DNA of 64,000 nt from Sordaria brevicollis (Eukaryota > Ascomycota > Sordariomycetes > Sordariales > Sordariaceae). Positions 12,470-24,962 of the stretch are shown in pieces. The position numbers were made by a program, and so were the translations under genes. The stretch is taken from the NCBI GenBank assembly GCA_033439795.1, contig JAUTDP010000009.1:744001-808000 (forward strand), given 5' to 3'. The notes under the pieces are model-generated. The model was not told the DNA's origin, did not search any database, and was given only the letters and a program-made list of their open reading frames with translations. The number at the start of each line of letters is the position of its first letter. Within the stretch, counting starts at the first letter, position 1.

Positions 12470-15400
12470 TTTATCTCTTCGTACCCGGCGGCGTAATTAA
12501 GCCAATTTTATTATATTTCTACTCCGAATTGTCTAAATTTTTTAATTTATAGAATAATTAAAAAGGGCGAAAAAAGCTTATTAAACCTTTATATATAATC
12601 TGTCCGCATTTACCGAATTCGACGATATAAACGTCTACGCCCTTAAAATTATAATTAGTATCGAACTTAATTCGGATGGCGCCGAATACTTATAAATAAT
12701 TATAGAATATTTAATCTCCTTTATAACCGGTAAATAAAAAGCCTTTTTACCCTAAGCCGCGAAAATAAATATTTAAATAATTTTATAATATTATAATAAA
12801 TTTATTAAGGAAGAAGTATTTAAAAGTATTTATAAAATATTTATGGAAATAAAAGCCGAATATAACGGATTTAGGAATGTAAGATACGAAAAGACTTTAA
12901 AAAATAATTAAATTTTATTTTAGTACGAAAAGAACGATTCCTTCGTTTATTTCCTTATAAAATAGGCCCTAAAATCTTACCGCTATATTAAACCGTAATT
13001 TCAATTCGGATATAACCCTAGTAGTTAATTATTTAATAATACGCTAGTAATACCCCTATAATCGACGCTTAATTTCGTATTAATATATATCGCTAAATTA
13101 AAGGAAATAAGAAATACGATAATAATATTATTATTTTATTACCGTTAATACTAAATATTAATAACTAGCTTAGATAATTAATATTAAATAATCTTTTGTA
13201 TTTTAAGTATTTTAAATATATTAATTAATTAAAATTCGCTATTATTTATTTTAAATATTCGGCCGATTATTATTTTAACGCTAATTCTCCTAAATTTATT
13301 TAAAAGGTTATTATTATTTATATAGGAGGAAGATTGCGACGTTAAATTAAAAAGGGCGGCCCTAGTAAAAAGACCAATTTTTATCTATTATTTCTAATAA
13401 ACGTTTAAAATTCGTAAATTACTATTATTTTTAATTTTAAAAACCGCCGAATTTAGCGCGCCGATTTCTAATAAAGTATATTTATATTATTGTAAATTAA
13501 TTATCGAATAATTTAATTAGGATAAAAGGATATATATAATTATACGTAAATTAAATTCGGATATTTTTATACCCGATATTAAAAAAATTAACTCTAATAT
13601 TTCTATAAAAGATTTTATATCGATTACGTTATTATATAATTTATTTATTTATAATAACCCGTTACCTAATAGCCTTCTTCGAAAAATTATTAATATAAAC
13701 TTTACCGAGTTTATTATTATTAATTAAATAATTATTAATTCTATTCTTATAGAAATTACCTTTACTAATATTAAGTAGCTTTATTTATTTATATTCTTTA
13801 ATAATATTATTTTTACGAATACGTTGTTTATTATTATTAAACCCAATATAAGGGGGGATAGAAAGGGTATACTATTTCTTAAAAGATTTCTAAAGTTATT
13901 TAATTCCTTAAGAGGCGGGGGTAAAAAAAGTAGCGGTCTATTAAGAAATCCTTTAAATAAATTACTACTTAGCGGTCCCGGATTTAGTATTATCCCGTAT
14001 TATTTCAATAATAATAATAATTAAAAATTTATCGATTTTAGCCTATTTTAACCTAATACCGAATTCGCTATTATTAAAGGATCGCGGAACTTCTTTATTA
14101 ATAAAATTCGTTATTTTTCTAATCTTTAATTATAGGCCGAAAACGCTCGCCGTTTATTTTTAATAAATTTTATTCGTTATAAACGGTAATTCGAATAAAC
14201 CCCTAATATATTTAGAGGAATTATATTTAATTAATAGACCGAATAATTATTTAGCGAAAATAAAATAAATATTATTATTATAATTATTAGATTCTTTAAT
14301 AAAATCGTAGAGTAATTTAGTATTAAATATTATAAATCGTTCGCTTAATTATTTAATAACCGGTTTACTAAAAATTATAATAAAAAAGAACGCTCTATCC
14401 GTCTATTCGCTATATAAATATTTTATTACGCTTATAATATTAATAATTAAAGCGATTTATAATTATTTACTCGTTTTTAAAATATAATTTATTACGAATT
14501 TTAAATAAACGTTATTACTTTAACGATTTATAATACCCAAGAGAATTATTTATATTTCTTTAATAAAAAAGTCTTTATTTATTTTAATTTATTTAAAAAC
14601 CGATTTTAATTTTACGTTTATTTCGTAAGAGAGGGCGTAGAGAATAATATTTTAAAGGAAGCCGAAATTGCAATATAAGGAGAGAAGGACTATAAAAGAA
14701 ATTCTACGATTCGTAGAGGAAAGAATTTCGGTAGGGGTAAAGGATTTTAAAGGGAGCGTAGTAATAGATTTTAGAGGGAATATAATAAAACGTAAGGCGG
14801 CTTTTATAATTAAAATTAAAATTAGCGGCCGTTATTTAATTATAGTTAAAACCGAAGTAGATAATTTTAACGCTATAAGTATTTTTATAAAGAAATCTAA
14901 AATAAGAATAGTAATAAGCATTTCTAAGGCTACTTTTACGTTAATATAAACGATTCCGGCGTTAAGGATAAAGTCTAAAAAATAAGCGAATTAAATTATA
15001 TAATTATAAACGAAGGGGAAGATTCCGAGGAAATTTAAACCTTTTACGGCGTTAAATTTAAAAACGAATTAAAATTTATAAGTTGGGTATTATATTATAA
15101 ATCCTTAATTAAAAATAAAGATTTAAATATAAATATAAAAGTAGAAATCGTATTACGGTAGTATTCCGAAATAATATAAATAAATATTAATATCGTTAAT
15201 ATTTTAGACGTTAATAACGCTTTTTATTAATTCGTTATTAATAATTTAAATAGTAGGTAAATATAAAGCGAATCCGAAATAAAGGATAAGGCCGCTACCG
15301 CCAATTTAGCCTTCTAAAATAATTAAATAATAAAGGTTAATATTACCTTTATATAAAAATTAATTATAATCCTATATAAAACGATTTATTTATAAATCCC

Positions 15401-15840
15401 GATTAGGCGTAATTTAAATAATACCGATATAAAAATCTATTTGGATTCGGGTGCTTTTAATATCTTAATTAGTTGGGAATTTATCGAATAATTTATTAAG
15501 AATCCGCGTTAATATAATATCGACGGTTACGAAGTATTTAGGATTTCGGGTTTGTAGAAAGTTTTTTAATAAATCGAATTCGATTTTTATATAACCGGAC
15601 GAATAAAAGGCACCCTTATTATCGGTTATTTTTAAATTCGTACCGATATTATCCCTAATTTAGCCCTAAAGTTATTATTAAGAACGAAATTTCTTACGGA
15701 TTATAAGGCTTATATTAATTTTTACAATAGGGAAGTCCGGTTTCGCTCTTTATATAGTATAAAAGTTAAGGGACGTATATACTATAAAATATAGGGCGAA
15801 CGTTTAACCTAATTTTAAAATGCCGATACTTTCTTTACCG
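12470..15840 (+). pseudogene. Gag and aspartic-protease relic of the inner element
   Basis: The 5' part is assigned to gag by position only. The protease is visible at about 15,430-15,840: a YLDSGAF active-site triad (D-S-G) at 15,432-15,483 is followed by a Gypsy protease-like region with FLTDYKAY and VRFRSL blocks. A 93-codon open piece at 14,668-14,949 belongs to this relic but shows no domain. Many TAA stops interrupt the frame. Confidence 0.7.
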
Positions 15841-15883
15841 AAACGTTGCTTTAGCCCGCTCTCTGTAAGGTTACCGCTAAATT

Positions 15884-16560
15884 TAAATTAATAATTTTAA
15901 TTGAAACGCCCATCCTTCAACGTGGAGTTGCGCCGGGCCCCGAACCATGGATTGAAATACCGTAGGTCGTGCTATGGGCCCGTCGCAGCGAAACTGGAAG
16001 GAGCGGCGTTTCTGTCTATAACGGTTCGGATAGCAGATTAATTGCAGAGCCCTCCCAGATCCACATCCTGCCAAAACGGGCAATTTGAATTCAGCTGAAC
16101 TCAAAATGCAACGAAACGCTATTAAAAGGCCGATGCACCCTTTAGAATCAACGTCGCAAAGACAAAAGTGGTACCGTTGTGTTGGTCCAATTATTCCGGA
16201 CAGAATGGTACCAGTTGTATTAAATTCCGACGAGCGGTTGTTGAGCAAAATGAGAAAGAAGATCGGAAAAAGGATGCATCGCTTTCGCGGGACGAGTTTA
16301 GTACGGAACGCCGGCGAAAAATTGTTAGTGCAGGTTACGGGAATAGCCGCGGCCAGAAATTATTAGTGCGGTTACGGGAACGACGGCGGTTGGAAATTGT
16401 TAGTGGACTTAGAAAAATTTCGAAATTTTCTAAGTTATTTTTCCAAGGCCTATAACCCTAACCCTTAAGAAAAGGGGGTATCAGAATATAGAGCGGAAGA
16501 AGGCGAGTAAAATGCACCCCCTTAGGAATTTCTATACCCCCTGCTGAGGGAGAAAAACGA
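15884..16560. other. GC-normal island inside the RIP-mutated inner element
   Basis: Composition returns abruptly to ordinary levels with CpA and TpG restored, between the protease relic and the microsatellite. Open frames exist on both strands (plus 16,085-16,366, 93 codons; minus 15,883-16,248, 121 codons), but neither matches a family I know. It may be a unique sequence captured by this copy and so invisible to RIP, or a conserved piece of the element that escaped. Confidence 0.8.
16317..16410. repeat. Degenerate tandem repeat, about 37 bp unit
   Basis: Units start with AAATTGTTAGTG / AAATTATTAGTG and contain GGTTACGGGAA, with a partial third unit at the end. A weaker related unit may precede them. 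It lies at the end of the GC island. Confidence 0.65.
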
Positions 16561-16649
16561 CTTTGAAAAAATTTGACGGATAGGTAGAATAAAAGAATTC
16601 GATAAAAATTCGAGAAAAATAATTCTGAAAACGTATTAAGAGATAGTAA

Positions 16650-17592
16650 AGGTAATAGTAGTAATAGTAATAATAAATAATGAATAATAAATAATAAATA
16701 ATAAATGATAAATAATAAGGAATAAAGAATAAAGAATAAATAATAAATAATAAATAATAAATGATAAATAATAAATAATAAATAATAAATAATAAATAAT
16801 AAATAATAAATAATAAATAATAAATAATAAATAATAAATAATAAATAATAAATAATGAATGATAAATAATAAATAATAAATAATAAAAAATGAATAATAA
16901 ATAAAGAAATAAATAAATAAATAAATAAATAAAAAAAGAAATAATGAAAGAATGAATGAATGTATAAATAAACAAATAAATAAATAAATGCATAAATTGA
17001 TATAAATAAATAAATAAATATACAAATAAACACATAAAAAAATATGAGAAAAATAAAATAAATAAATAAATATAGAAAATATAAATATTAATATATAAAT
17101 AAATAAATAAAAAAATAAATAAATAAATAAATTGAATAATGTATATATAAATAAGAAATAAAATAAAAAATGAGGAATGATAGAAATTAATAAATAAGGA
17201 AAAAATAAATAAAGGATAAATAAACAAATAATTGAATACAAAAGTGAAACTAATAAATAAGTACATAAATAATAAAATGAAGGAGAAAATAAAATATAAA
17301 CAATAAAATTATTTAATAAAAAGGTTAAAAAATCAATAAGGAAACAAATTAATTAATAAATATAAGAGAAAAAAGTGATATAAGTAAAGAAATAAACGAA
17401 TTAATAAAGAAATAACTTAATGAAAAATGAAATATATAAATAAATAGTTAAATAAATAAATAAGTAAAAGAATAAATAATTTAAGAATTAAACAAGTAAG
17501 TATTTAAATAAATAAATAAATAAATAAATAAATTAATAAATAAATAAATAAATAAATAAATGAATAAATAAATAAATAAATAAATAAATAAA
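16650..17592. repeat. Nearly 1 kb A/T microsatellite tract
   Basis: First about 250 bp are mostly a 7-bp unit TAATAAA, then about 680 bp of mostly TAAA units with interruptions. The minus strand reads as long Phe/Tyr/Ile/Leu-rich open frames; these are artefacts of the repeat. It separates the protease and RT relics of the inner element. Confidence 0.93.
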
Positions 17593-17639
17593 GGATACGT
17601 TTAAAGTAGGAGAATATTATGTAAGAGAGGAGGATAAAA

Positions 17640-20600
17640 TGGGCGTTTCATTGTCTCCGTTGGGCATATCCGGCTCCGCCCAAGGGAATACTATTTTTTA
17701 TTTAAAAATAAATATTTTAATACGATATTTCGACTTACCCTCCGATCTTCGTTGCGTAGACCCTAAAGTATATTATTTCCGCTCGGATTACGGAGCTATT
17801 TTTAATTATACGATTACCGTTAAGACTCTTAAAGTCGTTACGGTTATTAACCGCGTAGATTGGCCGATCGTTATTAAGGCTAAGGAGACTTTAGATTATA
17901 TTTATAACTATATAGGGGACGAAGTCGCTATAATAGTTAATTCTAACGACTTCGAATATTTAATACTAATAATCGAAGTAAATTTCACGCCTACGTAATA
18001 TATTATATTCTTTAACGAAGAAGCTTAGTAATTTATTATATATATAAAGGAGGGTAAGCCGGCGTAAGAATTTATAATGGAAAAGTTCACGCTATAGGAA
18101 TTTATAATAGAAAAGTTTAAATTACTGTTATAGGGGTTAAATAAGCCCGATAATATACCCGAAGCGAAATTGAAGGTTAGGGTTAATATTTATTATAAGG
18201 ATAAAACCTTCGTTTAAAAGTTTATTAATATTGTTAATAAATTTAATATTTTTAAGGATTATAATATTATATTTATAATTAAAGAAAATAAAATACGTAT
18301 CGACTTCGTAGAAGGCTAATAAAATTAATAATGCGCGGTCCGTATATACTTTTTTAATTTTAAGGATTGTACTTTCTTAAATAAGATTTATAATCGTTTT
18401 TACGCCTAAGGTTGAATAAATTTTATAAATTAATTAATATTATTAGTTTACTTAATTTTTATTATATAGAAGAAAGAAGGCTTAGGGGAAAAAGGAAGAA
18501 TAGTATTAAATTTTAAACCCTTTAATAAAATTATTATCCCCGATATTTATTTTTTATTTAATTAGTAGGATATTATAAACGATATAACGGGTTATATAAT
18601 TTTTTTTATTTTCGATGTATTTAATTTCTTTTACCAATTACCCGTATATTTTAAGTATAAGGACCGTATAATAGTTATTAACCCTAAGGGTTTAAAATAA
18701 TCGAATATAATATTAATAGGATTTAAAAACGCCCTTACCTTCGCTTAAAGATTTATAAATAAGCGTTTCTTCGAATACCGGTAATTCGTCTACGTTTATA
18801 TTAATAATATTATTATATTTAATAAGATAGTTAAAGAATATATAAAATATTTCCAAATCGTATTTTAAATTATTAATGAATATTATATCTATATCGGTAT
18901 TAATAAATCGTTTGTAAAATACCCTTTAATTAAATTCCTAGGGTATATAATCGATAGTAAAAGTATTATACGGATAGAAAATTGTATCGAAACGTTCTAT
19001 AAAATTAAATTCCCTAATATATTAAAGGCTTTAGAAACTTATTTAAGTATAGTAGGCTAATTATTTTAATCGATACTTTAATTCCGTATTTGTAATTCTT
19101 TATTTAAAAAAAGGAAAATTAAATTATTCCGAATTGGGAGAATTAATAATAAATTCTTAATAAGCGTTTTAAAGAATACCTGTAAAGTTTATATAATATA
19201 TATAAAATTCGAATTTATTGTAAATAAAATTAAAATTTTCGAAAACCTATAGGAAAGATTTTATAAATAAATAAAAACTTATTATTACTAACGAAATCGG
19301 TTATTATAATTTAAAATAAATACGTATTTACGAAACTTCGTAGGAATAATTTTTTATTTAATATACGAGTAGGACGGTATAAAAATCCCTAATAAAGATA
19401 TTCTTATCGATATAATTTAACCTATTACGTATATTTTTAAAGAAATTACGCTAATTGAAAAATAATACGGGTCGATAAAAGTTGAAATCGTTACGATTAT
19501 TTAAATATTTAAAAAATAGAAAAAGATAGTATAATTTAACGCTAAATTAATTAATATTTTTACCGATTATTCTCTAACCGAAGGTATCCTAATTTATATA
19601 TTCTTTAATATTATAAATTTTAATAAAGCGAACCCTAAATTTACGGATGCTATAAATTAGGTATTATAATTCCGATTAAGAATATTTTATATTCCGGGCC
19701 CGTTAAATATCGTACCCAACGCCCTATCGAAACTCCTAATAAAATTAAATAAATATACGGATTATAAAAATATTAATTAATTTAAAGATATATAAACTAA
19801 TTAAATAAAGATTATTTTTATAAATATTATAAATATTAAACCCGTTATTTCGTAGGAATTTAAAGTTAAATTTATTATAAAGTACGAGGGCGATCCTAAA
19901 TTTAAATAAATTATAATTATAATTATCGAAAAAAGGAAGGAACAATTAATTCGAAATTATAAGAGTAATAAAAGGCCCTAATTACTTGCGGGCCTATTTA
20001 ATATCGAAGAAGGATTATTATATTATATTAATTTTAATAATAAATATCGGTTCTATATTCCCCGTTCGTATATTCAAAATCTCTTAGAATTAGTTTACGA
20101 TAATAATTAATATTTTAACGTAAATTATATAATAATTAAATTCAATAACGTTTATTTTAATAAAAGAATATAAAAAATATAAATTTACGTACAATTTTAC
20201 TTAATTTGTAAATAATATTAAATTAATAAAAATTTAACCCTTAACGAATTATAACCGATCCGATCTTCCCCGTAATTGTATTATACGATTATAATAGACT
20301 TTATTACCAATATACTACTAATTAACGCTAAAGGTATATTTTAATCGTTACCGGGATTTAATAAATTTAATTAATTTACTACGCAAATTTGCAAATTTAA
20401 TAAAAAGAAATTATTAATAGCGGGGTATAAATTATATACCGCCGTTAAATAAATAATTATATTTATACGTATTTAAACGATTTATAATTAGGGATTTCCC
20501 TAAATAATTATTAATAATAAGGATATTAAATTCGTATCCGCTTTATAGAAGGTTATTTTTAATAAATACTGTATTAAACTTCTTTTTAATATTACGTACT

Positions 20601-21140
20601 ATCCTTAAATAAATAATTAATTAAAGAATACTAATTAAACGGTCGAATTTACTATCCGTATATATTATGTAATTTCGAAAGAGCCTTAAACGAATATATT
20701 ACCCGTATTATAATATACCCTTAATAATATAATTTAAATTATATTAAATATATTTTTAAATAAAGTAATTATAAATTTTAAATTTCGTTCGCTTATAGAT
20801 ATTATATCGCTTCGAAATTAAATTAAACCTAATAATATATTAAGGTTCGACGTAATTTATAAAAAACTATAATAAGAGGCTGCAATATTTATCGATATAG
20901 TAGGAATAATATCGAAAGTATAATATAACGCTAAATATTAACTTTTAAAATTCGAAATCGGCGATATAATATTCTTAAAATTAGGTAAGGGTTATTATTT
21001 ATTAAATAAATCGAAGCTTAAATAATTAATTAAGAGATTAGGGCTATATATAATCGTTAAACGCGTAGGCCGTTTTACCTACGAATTTAATTTCTCGAAG
21101 GATTCGAAGATTTATTTTATAGTCTTAATTATTTACCTTT
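17640..21140 (+). pseudogene. Pol relic of the inner element (RT, RNase H, integrase)
   Basis: A 119-codon open piece at 17,639-17,998 precedes the RT. RT blocks appear at about 18,480-18,990, including FKPFNKIIIPD, FFYQLPV, NPKGLK and a KFLGYIIDSK-like block. The catalytic Y-x-D-D box near 18,790-18,815 reads YINN. RNase H-like sequence follows to about 19,700. A core-like integrase region (IIDFITN, then KKLLIAGYKLYTA) lies at about 20,280-20,700. Stops are nearly all TAA. Confidence 0.87.
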
Positions 21141-21189
21141 AGAAGCCTACGTAGGGTTAAGACCCTTATAAATACAACGTCGACCCTAT

Positions 21190-21510
21190 TAAAAATATCG
21201 AATTAAACGATTAAACCGATTTTATAATTAAAAAAATTTTAAATTATTATATTCGGATATATAAAAAGAAAGGTAAAATTATAGAATATTTAATTAAATA
21301 TAAAGGGAAAAGTAATATTATAAATAAATAAGTTTATTATTTAGTATTAATATTAATTTTTAAAAATATAATTAAAATATATAAAAAGGCTTATCTAGTA
21401 GATTAAGAGGCGGAAAGGGCTAAATCCGGTTACGTACCGCCGGAATAGGTTAAAGTAAAAAAAATCTTACGCTTTAAGGGGTATATTATAATAAATTTAC
21501 TGGTTAGTTA
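21190..21510 (+). pseudogene. Chromodomain relic at the end of inner pol
   Basis: A frame reads KKILNYYIR...IEYLIKYKGKSN..., the pattern of the Gypsy chromodomain (V-E-K-I-L...Y-L-V-K-W-K-G). The Trp of KWKG is lost. Chromodomains fused to integrase mark chromoviruses and in family members direct insertion to heterochromatin. Landing inside another element is in keeping with that, but this is inference. Confidence 0.75.
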
Positions 21511-21746
21511 GCGGGTTCGCTTTATATAAAGAACGATTATCCGTTTTAATACGGTTTAAAAGGTTAATACGGCCGGTAATAACCGGCTAATAAAAGGGTT
21601 TTCAAGTATTTTACTTTATTTATACGATTATTTAATTAGTATTAGACCTATAATTTATAATTTCCTTTATTTATAATCGTTTTTAACGCTTACGTTTTTT
21701 TGTTTTTCTTTTTCCTTTCTTTTTCCCTTTAATTATATCTCTTTTT

Positions 21747-21762
21747 TTAGGGGGGAGCCTTT
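21747..21762 (+). other. Internal polypurine-tract-like motif
   Basis: A TTTTTTTAGGGGGGAGCC motif occurs just after the chromodomain, where many Gypsy elements have the PPT directly before the 3' LTR. Here the LTR is 2.8 kb further on, after an extra open frame. Confidence 0.45.
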
Positions 21763-21869
21763 ATACTAAATATTAAACCCTTTTAAACCCTCTTAAGCAA
21801 TTTCCGTCCGCCTTTTATTATTATTAATTAAATTATAGTTAATAATATTTATATAAAATTTCCTTATAT

Positions 21870-24440
21870 TTATTAGCGGTTTATATTAATGCGGTCGAGC
21901 CCGATATAATCGAAATTAGTAAGGTAGAAATTAAAAATAAAAATTTATATTCGTATTAATAATTACGCCTAATATACCTTCCGTTAATATCACCCTATAT
22001 AGGAGAAAATTTATCGTAGCCCTTAATAAAAATTAGGTCGAATTTATTTAAACGATCGCCGCGCAAAGTTATAACGTTAAAGAATAAGAGAAGGAGGTAT
22101 TTAAAAATAATAAGCGTATCCTTAAATAAACCTTTATTAAAATATAGACCTTAATAATTAAAATTAATTTTATTAGCAGTCGGGAGATTTATATCGTTAA
22201 TATCGAGATTCGCTACTTCGAATAGGCCGAATTCGAATATATCGTTATTTTAAGCCCGGAATTCGCTATTTAAATACCCGCCGAAAACGCTACCTATTTA
22301 ATAACCTATATTATTAATAACCCCGCTAAATTGTTTAAAAAATTAAAAATAATATATTATTAAACGTTATAATAAGTTTAAGGATAATATATATTTTAAT
22401 ATTAATATAATAATTTTTTACTAATTTATTCTAATTGGTATAATAAATTTATTCCGTTAGATAATTTTAAGGAGCTCTTCGCTAACGATAATTAATTAAT
22501 AAAGTCTATAATATACGAAAACCGTTTTTATATTCTTCTAATCGAATTTAAATTTAGTATTTTCTTTAATTTTAATAAAAAGGAAATTATAACCTACGTA
22601 TATTCGGTTATTATTAATACCGCTATTATTATTAATATTTATATAACCCCGTTTAAAAAAATATATTAGACGCCCTCCCTTTTTATCGGTTTTAATTATA
22701 ATATTTTTACTCTTAAAGTTATTAATTATATTTAATAAAATTAGGATAATAAAATTATTAATATTTACGTCGATATTAAAAGTTTATTTTATTAAGGAAT
22801 TTATATATAATTTACTAAATTACTTTAAAATAGTCTTTTTATTACGGCTAAAACTACGCTCGTTAAAGCCGCGGTTATTCCTTAGGCTAATATAAAATAT
22901 ATTAATAATAACCTCGATTTTAATTATTTCGTTACTATAATAACTTTTAAAAATATTAGTAATTTTAAACTTAAAATTAATTACATCCCGCGTAACGACG
23001 CCTTTATTTTCTATTAAAAATTCTTCGAAAATATATTTACTATAATTATTTATAATTATATTTTAAAGGAGGAATCCGCCGCTACTAATATCGACGAAGA
23101 AAAAGACAATTATAATAATAATTTTTTAAAAAACGATTTCGACCCTTCTATTTTCGATATCGTTAAGAATGAAAATAATTTCGGCGGCCTTTATAATAAT
23201 ATAACCCTTCGTATTATTACGTTCGTTCGTTTAAAGAATAAATTTAGAGAAATTACCGCTAAATATCCTAATTCGGTTCGTACTTTTTATTATAATATAC
23301 GTAAAAATTTTAAAGAATTTTATAAGGATATAAAATTTCGTATCGCAGGTTTATTAAAAAATTATATTTTATTTTCGGAAATAAGTTTAATTCGTCGCCT
23401 TCATCGATAATTTATAATTCTCGCGTATATTATAAAAAATATTTAGGACCGTTATAAATAAGAAAGAATTTACCTAATATATATTAATTTCCTTATTTAT
23501 TATTATTCGAACGGTAATATTAATTTACCAAAATAGGTTAATTTAATTTTATTCCGAATTAATATAATTTACTTTATTTATATTAACGAAGCCGAATTCG
23601 ATAGTAATAAGGAATAGAAAATTATTAAGGATTAATTTTATTTCGACCGGATTTTATATAATAATTTCGCTTAATTAAAGGCGGATTTATATAAAGAGAT
23701 TTAAAACGAATTCAGTTCCTATTAATACGCCTTCTCTTAATTCGTTATTAAAATTAATAAAATAAATAAGCGTATTATCCTTATAAAATTATTCTTCGCT
23801 ATTTCCAAAATTATTAAAAAGGGATTAAAAGATATTAAAAATTCGAATAAAAGTTTTACCCTTCTAATAAATAAATTTCGTAATAGAAAAATAAATTTCG
23901 ATACTAACATTAAAATTAATAATTCCGACGTAAAAATATTAAACCCTAATTCCTTTATAATCGTTTATATAATTCGAATTACCGCTAAGCGGGATACGTA
24001 AAAGAAGAAAATTCGGGTAAATAAAGTTATAATAGTCTTAATTTTTTTAAGAACTTCCCGTTTCCTATTTACGTTTTAAATTATAAATTTAACCCCGTCG
24101 GTTTTATTTTTAATTATTACTATTAATATAAGTATATAAACCTTTAAATTATATAAAACCGGTATAATTAAAATCGATATTACTACTACGTATTATAATT
24201 CCGTTAAACGCCGCTACTTATTAACGAAGAAATTAATTACTTTAATTAATCTTATTGGTAATAATAACCGTCCTAAAATCTTTAACGGCGTTTAAACGCC
24301 TATAGCCGACCCCGTTTTAATAATTTTTAATCGTTATAATTGTAAAATTAAGGAGTTTATTTCGGCCGTTAATAAATTTGGAAACCTTTTTACCCAAATT
24401 CGCGAATTAGCGGATAAGGAAGAAGAATAATAAATTAAAA
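21870..24440 (+). pseudogene. Extra long open frame downstream of pol in the inner element
   Basis: One frame, read through TAA codons, continues coherently over much of 2.5 kb. The clearest stop-free stretch spans about 23,070-23,340 (acidic IDEEKDNYNNN, then FDPSIFDIVKNENNFGG and FREITAKYPNSV), and the end is marked by NKFGNLFTQIRELADKEEE. I do not recognise the family; no signal peptide, zinc finger or catalytic motif stands out. It could be a third retroelement gene, an env-like or captured gene, or a displaced gag. Confidence 0.6.
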
Positions 24441-24564
24441 AGAAAGAGTTTATAATAAATTAAAAAATTACCGGTAATACCGAAGACGTTTTGAGTATAA
24501 AATATATTTAATTAAAAAATAAATAAATTTCGACGTAGTAATTATTTCCCTTTACCGGGGGAAA

Positions 24565-24957
24565 TATTACGTATTAATATAAATTAATATATATTTAGTT
24601 TTAATAATCAAGCTCGGCCCGACCTCTAAATCTAAATATAGTATTAAATATAAATAATTTACCTCGTCCCTTTAAAGAAGAGATTAATTAATTATCTATA
24701 TATAATTAGAAGTTCTTATTTAATAATTATTTATTAATACGAATCCTAGGTTATAATTATTAAATTCGATACTATTGAGTTCGATACTGATTGTGTCGAG
24801 ACCGATAGTATCGATTTCGACGCAAACCTTCCCGTCGAATTCGATAAGGTCGAATTCGGCTAAGCCGATTCCGATATTATCGAACTCGATTCGGTCGACC
24901 TCGACTAGGTCGATTCCAATAGAAGGTGTAAATAGTATAACCATCACTTTCGTAATA
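24565..24957 (+). repeat. 3' LTR of the inner element
   Basis: 393 bp. The 5' portion is RIP-mutated and the 3' 200 bases are well preserved, the mirror image of the 5' copy. It is followed by TTTAC. Confidence 0.93.
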
Positions 24958-24962
24958 TTTAC

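Larger units (their letters stand above)
12018..24957 (+). mobile_element. Inner Ty3/Gypsy chromovirus-type retrotransposon, RIP-inactivated
   Basis: 12,940 bp bounded by 393-bp direct LTRs (12,018-12,410 and 24,565-24,957). The target duplication TTTAC lies at 12,013-12,017 and 24,958-24,962. LTR ends TATTACG...CGTAATA fit RIP-mutated TGTTACG...CGTAACA. A polypurine tract (ACCGGGGGAAA) abuts the 3' LTR. Inside, in order: gag-like region, aspartic protease, an odd GC island and microsatellite, RT/RNase H, integrase, chromodomain and a long extra frame. It is nearly twice the usual Gypsy size. Confidence 0.93.

Noticed and set aside
16452..16468. Telomere-like CCCTAACCC sequence beside the microsatellite
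   Set aside because: Only about two units are present, and the element context explains the location; not evidence of a telomere.
16458..17266. Long minus-strand open frames rich in Phe, Tyr, Ile and Leu (191-244 codons)
   Set aside because: They are translations of the TAATAAA/TAAA microsatellite and have no protein-like composition.
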